Source: Acholoe squamosa (taxonomy: Eukaryota; Annelida; Polychaeta; Phyllodocida; Polynoidae). Taken from it: a DNA stretch of 64,000 nt. Location of the stretch: NCBI GenBank assembly GCA_949317995.1, contig OX439036.1, positions 89,007,920 through 89,071,919 of the forward strand, read 5' to 3'. Both the position numbers and the translations under genes were made by a program. Below, piece by piece: positions 10,862-21,878 of the stretch. Each line of letters starts with the position of its first letter. Position 1 is the stretch's first letter. Below the pieces are notes generated by a model that was not told the origin of the DNA, did no database searches, and worked only from the letters and a program-made list of their open reading frames with translations.

Positions 10862-12505
10862 TTACTGTGTAGTATCAGGCTGCGGGGTGGATGGCTTGGG
10901 GGGTAAAGCCTTGATTCTATTCCTCACTCTAGCTAGGAGGAGACCACACTTATTACTGCCAGGCCTGTTTTGTACATCTTCATTCTTCTCGAAGCCATCC
11001 TGAAGTGTCAGGCCGCTTCCATATGTAGAATCCTGTGTGCATTCGATCAGCTCCTTATCCCCACTATCTAGAAGGCACCTCCTGGAGGTCTCATTTTGCA
11101 TGAATTTCTCAAATTGTAGGTCCTCCAGTATGTTATCTGCGAGCTCTTTCTCCCATCTATCTTGTGGTGGTAGGTCCTTTGTGAACCTTTTGGCCTCATA
11201 AGGGCAGGTGGTAGAGAGAACCTTTCGTGCAAGCTCCATTTTACCATAGTGTAGGGCCTTTTTATGCTGGTAACCCTGCTCAACAGATTGGTAGTAGTAT
11301 CCATCGTAGACTAGAGGTGATTCATGCATGTTACTCAGGGGTGCATGTTTGCTTTGGAAGCAGATGCTACGTGCAGATTCCCTGGTTTTTGCATCCTTTA
11401 ATCTTAGGCCGGGGGGTAGGTCATCTAAGGAATTATAATCATATGCCCTACCATTCAGCACGAGCCCTTTCCCTTGGACCTTAGCATTCTGTTTCTGGGA
11501 TTTTGCGTGGGCTACAGCAACACGGACATCTCTGAGTTTGTCTTGTTCATATAGAGTCATGTCGTCACTTATGGACAGTTTTTTCCATTTAGGGAGACCA
11601 CTAATTTTTGAGATATTTGAGTACACCTGACCTTTGGCAATGTTATTACGAAATGTCATTTTGATGGGACGGGTTGTACCCTCAACTGGCTTACCCATCC
11701 TATGCAGATCCAACACATGATCCTTTGTGGTCAGATCCGTACCTAGATCAGTGAAGAACTGATCCATGGCTGCATATATATTAGGAAACTGCGTTTCATC
11801 TAGGCCCCTTATAATCATGTTTGGTCGTCGTCTCTCTTGCTCTACTCTCTCACCTTCAGCTCTGCTATTCTTAAGGATATCGAGGCAGGTATTCACTTTA
11901 GCTTCAATGTGATCAACTCTAGTAATATCACCCACACCACCCTTGATTTCAAACTCTTTCAGCTTGCCTTCTAACATTTCAAGGGAGGATTTTTGCTGTT
12001 CAATCAAATCGTGCTGGTCATGAATGGTCTGCTCATGTGCTGTCACTCTATCATATAGTGTTTTGATGTGGCTAGCATTATTACTAGTTACGACCATCAT
12101 GCTGTTGGTATTCTCAACCAGTGCATTTATGCCATCAGCCATGGAATGGATTTTAACTAGCAGTGAGAGCTCTAGATCCTTGATGGTTTTCGCTCCCACT
12201 AAGTCTACATCTGCTACATCTACAGATTTCAGTGAGATAGGTTGTGCCGTTTTCAGTTTGTTTGCTGGCGCTAGAATATTTAATGCTGTGTTAAGGACTT
12301 TTAATTTGTCAATCATTGTTTTGGCTGGCGATGTTGAAGGCACAGGGCTTTTCCCAGGCTCCTCTGTAACAATGGACTTACCCCAATTATCGTCAGGGGC
12401 TCCAACTGACGCCATTCTTGCTGGAATAATACCACAGTAAGTACTCTGTATGATAATCCACTGATATATATATATATCCACCAGTGATTGTTGGACGTTA
12501 TCCAA
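10862..12505 (-). CDS. LINE ORF1: coiled coil, L1-ORF1-like RNA-binding region and C-terminal NADAR domain
   Basis: The frame is 547 residues. The first 30 are encoded partly by a TATATA tract, so Met31 (MASVGAPDD, codon at 12415) is the more likely start. Residues 105-190 are rich in heptad-like spacing and look like a coiled coil, for trimer or dimer formation. Residues 225-360 (start RRRPNMIIRGL, then an LHRMGKP segment and a basic stretch) resemble the RNA-binding core and C-terminal part of LINE-1 ORF1-type proteins, which bind the element RNA. Residues 381-531 match the NADAR/YbiA family: LSNMHESPLVYDG at 390-402, the SVEQGYQHKK block with the conserved glutamate E409, the LLDSGDKELIE block, D492 followed by YGSG (the family usually has WGSG), and a closing NKCGLLLARVRNRI. 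NADAR proteins act on N-glycosidic bonds of ADP-ribose-type substrates, and some remove ADP-ribose from guanine in nucleic acids. Activity here is inference. Domain call is confident; the fusion is within one uninterrupted frame. Confidence 0.9.
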   Translation of the reverse strand: MDNVQQSLVDIYIYQWIIIQSTYCGIIPARMASVGAPDDNWGKSIVTEEPGKSPVPSTSPAKTMIDKLKVLNTALNILAPANKLKTAQPISLKSVDVADVDLVGAKTIKDLELSLLVKIHSMADGINALVENTNSMMVVTSNNASHIKTLYDRVTAHEQTIHDQHDLIEQQKSSLEMLEGKLKEFEIKGGVGDITRVDHIEAKVNTCLDILKNSRAEGERVEQERRRPNMIIRGLDETQFPNIYAAMDQFFTDLGTDLTTKDHVLDLHRMGKPVEGTTRPIKMTFRNNIAKGQVYSNISKISGLPKWKKLSISDDMTLYEQDKLRDVRVAVAHAKSQKQNAKVQGKGLVLNGRAYDYNSLDDLPPGLRLKDAKTRESARSICFQSKHAPLSNMHESPLVYDGYYYQSVEQGYQHKKALHYGKMELARKVLSTTCPYEAKRFTKDLPPQDRWEKELADNILEDLQFEKFMQNETSRRCLLDSGDKELIECTQDSTYGSGLTLQDGFEKNEDVQNRPGSNKCGLLLARVRNRIKALPPKPSTPQPDTTQ

Positions 12506-12600
12506 AGGTTTTTACTGCTACAGTCACTATAAATCCCTTGATTCCTGGACAGTTTCTCCTACTCCCACTCACACACGTCTACTCTCATTGACGGCCAGGT

Positions 12601-13765
12601 GGAAATTGGCAAAACTTTAATGAACAGAGGTTTTGATTACTTTTTAGGGTTCCTTTATGGGCGCGACCATATTGGCAATCTTATAAGATTTAGGCAAATA
12701 GCAGACTCCTATAAGTACTGTCAATCAACAACAGGAGCAGGTAGGAGCCAAGCTTTGGATAGTACGTGGTGATAATGAACACTATGCCATGACTTACTGC
12801 CTACTCCATTTGCCTATTGTTCATAGCTGCAAAATAAGGACCTCTGAAATACAACCTCCCCTTTCCTGATATATCCCACCCAACGTCCATACAGCGCAGC
12901 TTCCTATATTTTCACTCTAGTGCCACCTAGTGCTCCCTAGCCAACACCACCGTCTTGCATTTCATCCCTCCTCCACTCCCTCCCTCAAGAAGCCACTCCT
13001 GAAGCCATGGGGTGCCTGTGGTAAAAGGCAAGGCTTTGAGAGACTCAGACCACGTCATGAAGGCTCAGAGGTCCTTTCCAGTCTACCCAGAGAGTTCCCC
13101 CGCCTGGTGTCGGAATCAGCAAGTCACTGCCATGGAAGCTCCACAGGGAGCAAGGACTGAGGGAAGCCACAGTGGCAAGAAAGGGGCACCAGCAGAGCAG
13201 TTATAGAGGTGTCTGTATGGGCTAGACTAGAGTACTTTCATTCAACATTATTCAGTTGGTACCGTGATGCACGCAAATCTGTGGGTATTTCCGGTCATCC
13301 CTGTACTACTCTATCAGGCTCGCCACATGATCCACATGATACCTCCTAAAACATGCGTTCCTAATCATTGAGTGTCTATCTAGAACTGAAATTAGTATTG
13401 GGGTAGAGGGATATTGAATCACCCTTCCATCTTGCCCTTCCCTAGTATATTGTGAAGCACCTATGGCCTCCCCTTCACATAAAGCCTTACATAAACCTCT
13501 CCCTCCACATTGCTACCCCCTAAACCCACCTCAACCATGTCCCTGTGGCATCATTATATACAAGCCCTACACCATAACAATTACCTACACTACCAGCTGA
13601 TGGAAGCCATATGGTAGCCTTCCCACAGTTTACCTCCTAATATCTGTCTTCTAAAAACCATTTAAGGACAGCTTCGGTTCAACCTATGTTGGTATACCAT
13701 AAGCGATTGCAGTTCCAGTAGATAGTAAGTTGCTGGCACATTCATGCTTCATAAAAAACCTGTAA
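12601..13765. other. Unassigned sequence
   Basis: No gene or repeat boundary recognised. The short frames at 12930-13206 overlap in two phases and show no family features. Confidence 0.4.
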
Positions 13766-14328
13766 AGGTCGAATCCCACATGGCGAAAAATGCCTCAAAC
13801 ATCTCTGCGATTTTGCCAGTGACATTTTATGGGGTTTCTGGTGCCCTAAATCGCAAGGAGTGAGTGAGTAATAGATGTTTAACGCCATTTTGACAGCTAA
13901 GGTCATATTCATGGCAAGAACTACATTACACAATTTCACAGAGGAATGTGTCAATGCCCGCGCATATGTGCACCACACACATCCTGAGGGGATAGGAAAG
14001 ATGAGAAATAGACCCTTTTAAGTGGGCTAGGGAAGCAAAATCGCAAGGAGTGCAAGTTATATTGTATAATATCAAAGTCCTAATGCAGACTGTGCTTTCG
14101 TTTTATATCCTTGCGAATTCAGAATGTCAAACATGACAGACAGAGATATACCCATTAACCAGGACAACATATCACAAATGCTTTATTATAAAACACAACA
14201 GTGTCCTTGTGTTCTATATACCCTATTGTAGTTATATCCCTTGCGAATTTGGGGTAGTCCCCAAAATCGCAACAGATTCAAAATCGCAGAGATATTTGAG
14301 GCATTTTTCGCCATGTGGGATTCGACCT
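13766..14328. mobile_element. MITE with about 50-bp terminal inverted repeats, split by a SINE
   Basis: The left end begins AGGTCGAATCCCACATGG at 13766 and the right end is its reverse complement, closing at 14328. The inverted match continues through ATGCCTCAAA and CTCTGCGATTTT with about one mismatch in 50 bp. Internal TTGCGAATT and AAATCGCAA motifs are repeated in both orientations. Removing the nested SINE (13863-14037) and one copy of its duplication leaves an element of about 373 bp. It has no coding capacity. The flanks read TGTAA on the left and ATAAG on the right, so a TA target duplication is possible but not secure. Confidence 0.75.
13863..14037 (-). mobile_element. SINE (type 1 tail) inserted in the MITE
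   Basis: Flanked by a perfect 15-bp target duplication, AAATCGCAAGGAGTG at 13848-13862 and 14038-14052. Read on the minus strand the element begins GCTTCCCTAGCCCACTT, continues through a conserved body (GTGTGGTGCACATATG) and ends in the tail GACCTTAGCTGTC, GGCGTTAAACATC and TCAC repeats. I see no convincing Pol III A and B boxes in the head. The open frame at 13742-13978 is SINE sequence read by chance. Confidence 0.85.
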
Positions 14329-14404
14329 ATAAGGACTGGTGCAATCACAAAGGTTCAGCATACATTGATGTAGGTTCCTATCATGATGACCCATCGGGTA
14401 ATAT

Positions 14405-15757
14405 GATATCCTAAAAGGGTCATTTGAAGGCGTTTGATACGGTTGATCACTCCCTCTTGCTGATGGAAATGAGAAAACTTAATTTTTCACCCCACAGTAT
14501 TGGTTGGCTAAGGTCCTACTTATGTGGTAGGACTCAATGTACTACAGCAAATGGGTTTGTCTCCACCGACTTGACTATATCCTGTGGTGTGCCCCAGGGA
14601 TCAGTGCTGGGGCCCCTGCTTTTTGTAATTTATATAAACCAGATAACAAATGTTATTGAGAAATGTAAGTACTGCCTCTATGCAGATGACTTAGCTGTTT
14701 ATGCCTCAGGTGAAAATGCTGCCACTGTAATAGCTGACCTACAGCATGATCTTTGTAATATATACTCCTGGTGTTGTATATATAAACTGACTGTAAATAC
14801 TGATAAGACCAAGTTACTCTGGACTGCCCCAAGCCTGTTATATAATAGACTTGATTTAGCCCAGCAGTCGGTTAATTTAGGTGGTTCACCACTTGAAGTT
14901 GTTGAGAATTTCAACTATCTTGGTGTCATTGTGGATAGGGAATTGAATTTCTCCAAACACATGGACTAGGTCAAGGCCACTTTCCAAACAAGATGTTACC
15001 AACTAAGAAAGCTAAGGAAATATTTAGACGGCAACCTGTGTTTAAAACTGTACAAACAAATGGTTCTACCTTCGATTGAACATGCCAGTTTTATACACGA
15101 ATGTGGACCAAATACCAATGTAAAAAAACTACAAACTATGCAAAACCATTGTTTAAGGTTAGTCTATGGCATAAAAGATCCCAGGGACATTTCAGTTCAT
15201 GACTTACATGTAAGATCTCAATGCCAGCTACTCCAAGTCAGGCGTAACAAATCATTGTTAGGTATCATGTATGATGTATCAAAGGAAAGAGAACATGTGA
15301 GAGTGCCCACACGAGTACTAAGAGGCAATGATAAGATCCAACTTAAAGTTAGTAGATCAACATGTATGGTATATGATAAATGTCCTTTATCCCGCGGCAA
15401 AATACTTTGGGATAAATTAAGCGGTGATATACAAAAAATTGGTACCAAAAAGGAATTTATGTCAAAGGTATCGTAATCATGCTATATCATAAGTAGCTAC
15501 AATATGTAAAGGCGACCGAGTCTGCAGTTTGACTTTATCTCATGATAAGCAATATACTACACGGACCAGTATTACATCAATGAATGCCAGTCGGCGATGT
15601 GAAACATCTACCATGTACCTTTCTTGTAATCCGATCGCAGCGAATGTCTCATTTCTCTTTGATTATTTGATTTTCTTTCTTTTGTTTGGCAAATCCTGAA
15701 AAGCTTCCTTTGTATGATGCTATTGTGCCAATAAAATTGTTAAACTCAACTCAACTT
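14405..15757 (+). mobile_element. 5'-truncated second LINE copy
   Basis: It includes the RT fragment, a 3' UTR of about 280 bp, AATAAA at 15730-15735 and a simple tail of AACTC repeats (AACTCAACTCAACT at 15743-15756). The left border is uncertain by some tens of bases, since the sequence between the MITE end (14328) and the first RT codon (14424) is not recognisable. Tail style, RT without RNase H and 5' truncation suggest a CR1/L2-group element. Confidence 0.7.
14421..15476 (+). pseudogene. 5'-truncated LINE reverse transcriptase fragment with one in-frame stop
   Basis: The frame opens inside the RT domain at LKAFDTVDH (motif A region), so the endonuclease and the first part of the RT are missing, as expected from 5' truncation during target-primed insertion. 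It continues through CGVPQGSVLGPLL (about 14581-14619) and the YADD catalytic motif (about 14679-14690), then meets a TAG stop at 14967-14969. The same frame resumes at once and continues to 15476 (IEHASFIHECGP, KLQTMQNHCLRL, and a C-terminal tail). There is no frameshift; a single nonsense change separates two parts that would otherwise be one protein. The sequence differs clearly from ORF2 at 6321-9197, so this is another LINE family. Confidence 0.85.
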
Positions 15758-17339
15758 TGTTATAACGGTAATAAAGGTACAATGTATACAGCATTTTACT
15801 GAGAAACGACGACAGGGGGCGGACATGTTGCCTAATAAACAGGGATCTACCCAGCAGGGAGAGGGATACGATGGGATTATTATTCTTCTTCCTGGAAGAT
15901 CCTTATCAATCATTCCCCGGAGAGTCTTTCTTCTGAAACATATATCTCACTATAATCAACCCGCCCATGTTGTAAGGGACACTGATACACCGATTCTTGT
16001 GTATACTTTGGCTTTGGGGACAGGGAGAGAAAAAATTAAAGGGAGGTAGGTTAGGTGAAGGAAAGGAGTGGGAGGGAAGGGACATACAACGTTATTGCTT
16101 ATGAGGTAATGTGCACAATTCAGCATCCCTGTATCCTTCTTCAGGGAGCTGTAAACATGACCATAACCCTACCACAGGGATGCAAGTCAGGCATGGGCAA
16201 AAATCAGGAAACCATACATTAACTCAACATAAAAGCCTTCTATTTTTGAAAACAGCCCTCCTTTACCACTCGTATTATGAAAGTACATGCCATTTAAAAT
16301 TCTCAGAAATCAGGAAATCCTGCTACCAATAGTGGATTTGCTGTCTTAAGTTGTAGGCCTTAGTGGTACTGTAGCCAGAAACTTCTGCAGGTGTTTTTGT
16401 CATATGCAAGACGTACTGAAGAAGCTTTGCTATTCTGTGTACAGGCAAGGGGCAGTTACAACAGACACATGTGGACACACATCTAATTTTCTTAAAAGTC
16501 CTGAGAGGATTGATTCCCTTTTCACTCTCACCAGCTGATCACAAACATCTGTTTTATATAGCACAATTACAATGATTCGTCAGATGTAAGCAGCCATGTG
16601 TTCCCCGGACACAGTGCTTGTTACACTAGATCAAAATCCTAATTAACAATGGGCAGCAATGAAATAGAAACCAGCACAAAAACCAGCTTTATCTAATTCC
16701 CTTCTCTGTCGCTATCAGTAGTGCCATGGTGCACCATCCTAAGTGGGGGGAGTCTTAAAAGTGGTAGGAACCAGCTGCGTCTCACTCGCTTAATTCTAAC
16801 ACTACCTCATCACCATCACTACATCCTTATGTGTTTTGTATTCTGCATTGCTCCCTTTCCCCTTTATATTTTATTTCCCATTTGTGTGAGGGTGGAAGTA
16901 TGGAGTCAGATTATATATCCTGTTACTGTACAGTACTGTAAAGTCAGCGTTCTTACATACTATAAAGCTGTATCAATGGAAAAGAATTACATTCCGGCTA
17001 CTTTAGCACAACACTTATTGTACTGATATATGACTAGGCTCTCCTAGATGTTCTACATTGGACATGGGAACACCTAATACTGCTACGAATATCTGCATGC
17101 GATTTGAGAAAGGCATATATATCACTGTTCAACTTTGTCTACACCGTACACGCACCAATTTGAATGGGTTATTACTGAAGATTCGAATTCCAGATTATAG
17201 AGAGCTCTTATTTTGCCTCAGGTTATGTACTATCTATATGATAACACCCCTGAGACTGGTTTCATCTCTTTAAGCTGTATATCAATGGTTGCAGCTCTGC
17301 GTTGAATTCATTTCTTTATGGATGCAATGCCTATGGATG
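15758..17339. other. Unassigned intergenic sequence
   Basis: No gene, RNA or repeat boundary recognised in 1.6 kb. Open frames at 15825-16049 and 16721-17026 lack any motif I know. Confidence 0.45.
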
Positions 17340-17800
17340 TAATGCCATGGTAATACATGTGATTAGTTTGATCTATTGACAGGAAGGGTTACTGAAGGGA
17401 CACAAGCGATTGGGCAGATCTACCTACGGAAGTGTATCAACTGAGACTCGTTTGATTATAGCAGTGTTACCATGGCAACGCACTGAAAATGGTTTGATTT
17501 ATTTAAGACAGCGTTACCATGGTAACACATAAGATCATTTATGTCACCTTGAAAAATATGCTAACAGATTGATTTGGCCTCTACCTGGCAGGGTTGCCAT
17601 TGGTTTTAACGCATCGATCAGTCGCAGTAATAACGTGTACCATCTTTAACTGAAATGGGTTTGGTGTTGTGGCACTGCAGTATTTTAGTTCACCCCTCCC
17701 CTCCATATTTCTTTGGTTTATTCATTGCTGTCTTATACTCATGAAAAGGGAGATTGGCTTGATCTATTTGCTGCAGCGTTATCATGATAAAATCTCTGAA
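17340..17800. promoter_or_regulatory. Cluster of RFX X-box-like palindromes in a degenerate repeat
   Basis: Two sites fit the RFX-factor X-box (GTTNCCATGGNAAC) perfectly: GTTACCATGGCAAC at 17466-17479 and GTTACCATGGTAAC at 17513-17526. Weaker relatives are GCCATGGTAAT near 17344, GTTGCCATTGGTTTTAAC near 17593 and GTTATCATGATAA near 17778. Each is preceded by a similar context, TTTGATTTATT or TTGATCTATT followed by CAGCG or CAGTG, so the sites sit in old diverged repeat units. X-boxes drive ciliary genes in animals, but no adjacent gene is recognisable here, so function is only a possibility. Confidence 0.5.
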
Positions 17801-18185
17801 ATTAATTCGATCCCGTCCTGGCATTATGAACTATTACAATAACACCTTTGATCTCTTTGTGGCCTGGCCACAATTTCTTCCTTGTCCATTGGTTTGGCCA
17901 GTTATAACAACCCGATTTATTCATCGAAACATAATGAGTTCCCACTGCCTTCTCTGCAAAAGCATTCGCCATCATGGGATATTACAAAAACGTCTTCACG
18001 GCTGCTCAAGGCACTGCCTCTGACTTAAGGAACAGCCAGAAGTGTGGCCAACCCTTCATGGAAGGGTGGGGGATAATTGTGCAAATCCCAATGTTTTAAT
18101 GATGCAAATGCAGTTGCCAGCATTTGGGTGCATAAGCTGTGAACACGATCCCTTAATTACTTTGGCCTGTAGTTTTGAAACATTC
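17801..18185. other. Unassigned sequence
   Basis: No feature seen; short frames without motifs. Confidence 0.35.
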
Positions 18186-18278
18186 GATATTTCTCCTGGA
18201 GAAGTTATCAATTTTCGGTGTGCCTCCTCTGTTTGTCCTATCTCCGCTCCTTTTCTGACCCCTGGATCGGCCACTGCA
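18186..18278 (-). mobile_element. Possible hAT-type MITE end
   Basis: Read on the minus strand it begins CAGTGGCCGATCCAGGGGTC, close to the CAGTGGCGGATCCAG terminus of the element at 62082-62359. No matching second end is visible nearby, so this is likely a one-ended remnant. The left boundary is a guess. Confidence 0.35.
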
Positions 18279-21200
18279 CGACTTATCCCAACTCTGAGAA
18301 GGTAGGATAATGGTTGGTAGAAGCAGGTTTTCCGTAGCCACAGCAAGGAAAGTCATCCGAGTACAGTCACTGTCAGGGATCGTCCCTATTTGCAAGAGTT
18401 GGCCATGTAGAACTGTCATTTCTGGAGTAATGCCTATAAAACCAGATTACAAAAAGGCCGCCCCTCTCAGTACAATGTTAAACCCGAACCAGGATGGGGA
18501 CCGGAGAGTGTTGACGTCAGTATAAAACTTTAATTAGCTCCACATAATTACATCTCGCACCATCCTCTGGGTCAGGGTGCTGCTGTATTATGGGATGCTT
18601 AGAAACAGACTGAGGCCAATATCAAAGTAAAGCCGTCCGTTACACTCACTATTTATCTCTAGGATCTAGTTGCAGATTAAAACATAAATCTACACGGGTT
18701 CCCTGCATATGGTATGAAAATACGTGTAAACAGAGTGAATGACACAAAGGACCAGTGTGACCTGCAACATGTTACACTGACAGAATGTAAAGCCATAATT
18801 TTCTTCCCTACTATTGCAGGGCTGATTCCACAAAGAGCTTTCGCTTACAAAGTGACACCTTTATGCAAAAGTAAGCCGACCAGTAATCAACATTAGTTCC
18901 ATTTATCGACACTGGGTAGACTATGTAGGTCTGAGATATCAAACCTTGTGGCTTTTCTGTGCCTGTCTACGGTTGAGGACATGCTCTGTTAGCAGTTCCC
19001 CATTCCATCCCATAAGTGTTGAGTGCTGTACCCTGCAAGACCACTCTGAAATTCTATCAGCATCTAGCAGTGACTGGAGTGAAAAGGCAGCGGTATATAG
19101 TCCTGCCCTATTTCATAGGTTCGGCCACCAAGACATATCAAGTTGACCGTGTGAAAGTCAAAATTGCATGGAAAGGCAGAACAGTGAGTCAAGCTCCTGA
19201 GACTAGCAACTGCCACCAGGGAGCACAAATATGATGGGCGTATCAGAAAAATTGAAAATTATTCAGCTAGTCATATAATGATAGGACTGGTACCCAAACT
19301 GACTGCCTTCTTTGGCATTGGTTAAGAGGCGGACAGAAGAGAAACAGAGCCTACAATATCTCACTAAATTAACATAATTTCTACATGAACCTTGAATACA
19401 AGGTAATGAAGTGTTGGCACGGCTGTGTAGCGAGGTCTACATGCTATTGTCGAGTTGGGAATAGGCCCCAGGCATCCCGCGGGCCACAGAAATAAGTTGG
19501 GCTAATCTAAATTACACCCTACTCCATCAACCGCATGAGGTGATACGTCTAACACCTCTTACACTGCTGAGACAAGGAGTGGCAAGAGAGTGGATGAAAA
19601 GGGGTGGGAAGCATCATGATATTCTTAAAGGATTTAATTATTTCCTTATTGAATTTTATCAGTATTGCATAGGATGCACTATTCAGAGAGATTTATCAGT
19701 TACAATATGGATCTATAAAGGTGCTCAGCATTGTCAACCCAACTCTTTATTATGAGTTCCTGCAGTGCGAATAGCAGGGGAACATTCCCTTCTCAGCTGG
19801 AGTCAAAGCATCATAAATTTGCATGAAATGTCATCTTAGAGTGACTTTCCACATTTTCAACAAGCTTTATAGGAAAATCAGGAAGGACATAACTGTAAAA
19901 CCATTATTGCCTTAAAATCCCCATCGGTAATGTAGTAAACAGGATAGAGGACTATTCATCTTAATATCTCTGATCCCCATGTAACATTTCCTCACACAAC
20001 TCACTAAATCTGCATCAGCCCCGTAACTAGATAATGTTTTCAGGGAAAGGTGACTGTACCATGGGCTTTGTTCCTCTTACTAAGGCCCCGTCTTAGTCCA
20101 TTGTTCTTTGGGACATGTGCTTATTACACTATGATCGGGCAAAGAGAGGACTGGAGTGACTCTATTGCATTTGCATTAGCCAAGAAAGAGAGTAATGTCT
20201 TCAGGAGACAATCCATTTCATGTATTACCTTGAAAGATACTATTGCATTTCGTAGATCACATGGAATTGAAATCTGATAGTAAAAACCATTAATGTTCAG
20301 AGCTTAAGATCTTATCAGGATGTGAGAGTTGACTGATAATTATGATTTTGCATATATCATGTTCATCATATACATTTATATATTCACAAACAAAGATCCA
20401 TTCAATTCAAAGGAAAAGCTAACAAATGTGTTATTTCCCCCAACAGAAATGAACCTCCCTATGCTTTAGGGCCAAGCGTAAACCTTTAGGGCCAAGCGTA
20501 AGTACTGGTATTAGATTAATTCTCATAGTACTCCATCAGTTCAATAATTCTAAGATATCAAATGGCTATGAACTGAAGTCTCTACCACCCACATACACAA
20601 AGTGGGTGTGCTGCCATGACACACGACTACAACCGTCACGTCGATCAAGCCTTCAGCTCGTTAACGTGCCTACTGAGCCGAGAAATGGCAATCATAATCC
20701 TGGACTTGCGATGGCGAACTCAGGAAAAAAAAGTCAGCTAAAGCTGGGGGGGAATGGAGGCTGTGAGGGTTCCATTACTCAGAACAGCAGGCATTATGAG
20801 GGAATTAGTGTGAAGAGCAGGCCTTGTCGACAAGAGGGGCACTCTTGAAGTTGGGGTGTCAGCCAATCATTTTAAAATCAGAATTAACTAGAAATTGGAG
20901 TAAAGAATTTAAAATGCATTTCTATGTTATCATGATTGATTGCTTATTCTTGAACAAATTGATCTGCCCATTTGGCTTTGTTTCTGGACCTGTGTTCAAT
21001 CAAGGAAACAACACTTGAATATAATGGAATTAATAGAACTCTTACCTAACCGCAATATCAACAAAGTATTCTATCAATTACCACAAACAATCCATTATGC
21101 CTATGTAGCTTCCATGTATCTCGAGCTCCTTCCATTGCTCGGACCAAGAACTACAAGTGCCCCCATATCGCATGCTACCACTATAGATCCTCCATCAAAA

Positions 21201-21878
21201 TGGGACTTTATTGTGAACAGTTTCTAACTAAGTGCATTGCAGAAGTATTTGCAGAAACTATTTTGTCAGAAAGCCCTGCTTTCTTGCTGAGAGGCGCAAT
21301 GGCTTCATATAAGTCCCTCCAAGCATATCCCTCTCGTTAGCGAATAACCTTTCTAATCAAAGTCTGAACACTAAATTGATTATCTGATCAAAGCAGTTAT
21401 CCTACGCCTTCCTTAAGTAGGTTGTAAGATAGAAAGGGAGGTCCAATACAACACAAAGGGCATTTGTTATACAGACTCGTCGTTGTAACTAACTTATGCC
21501 GGCAGTAGGAGACTTTGGGGTTATGGGCAGACCCGGATGGTTATTGACAGTAATTCCCACACTTAGGCAGCTGGATCTGATCTGATTTCATTTGGGGTTT
21601 CCCTCTTATCTTGTGAGATAAGTATGAGGCGTATCATCGTTACAGAATGATCCCTACACATGACATGCAGGTTGCTGTTTGCAGAATCAGAGCAATCAGA
21701 AACCCGGAAGTGTTCATCGTGATGGGGTTGATATCCAGATACCATCAGTAAGGGCTGAAGAACCCAGTCTAATGTGATACCAATATTAAAGCTTCTGAGG
21801 TTTCCCAATGTAACCATAGATTATAAATGACTCTGCATCAACATAGTCACATGCTACAATATCTAATGGTGATGTAGA
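18279..21878. other. Unassigned intergenic sequence
   Basis: No gene or mobile-element boundary recognised in 3.6 kb. A unit of 21 bp containing CTTTAGGGCCAAGCGTAA occurs twice in tandem at about 20462-20504. Open frames are short and overlap in several phases. Confidence 0.45.

Larger units (their letters stand above)
5722..12600 (-). mobile_element. Largely intact non-LTR retrotransposon (CR1/L2-like) with NADAR-bearing ORF1
   Basis: Reading on the minus strand, the order is a 5' region, ORF1 (stop at 10862), about 460 nt of spacer, a short SGNH-like ORF (10402-10172), about 1 kb with no long frame, ORF2 (9197-6321) and a 3' UTR of about 600 nt. The 3' end is inferred from AATAAA at about 5741-5746 (minus) followed by a short TACAATACAATACA tail at 5722-5736, similar in style to the tail of the second LINE in this window. 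The 5' end is not resolved, and 12600 is an estimate from the last plausible leader sequence. I could not find a target-site duplication. Intact ORF1 and ORF2 argue for recent insertion. LINE clade is inferred from an AP-endonuclease/RT protein without RNase H and from a simple-repeat 3' tail; a tree is needed to place it. Confidence 0.8.

Noticed and set aside
13742-13978. Frames beginning MWCTYARAL or similar (also at 30556-30750 and 59698-59988).
   Set aside because: These are the same SINE sequence read in one phase; the SINE boundaries are set by target duplications.
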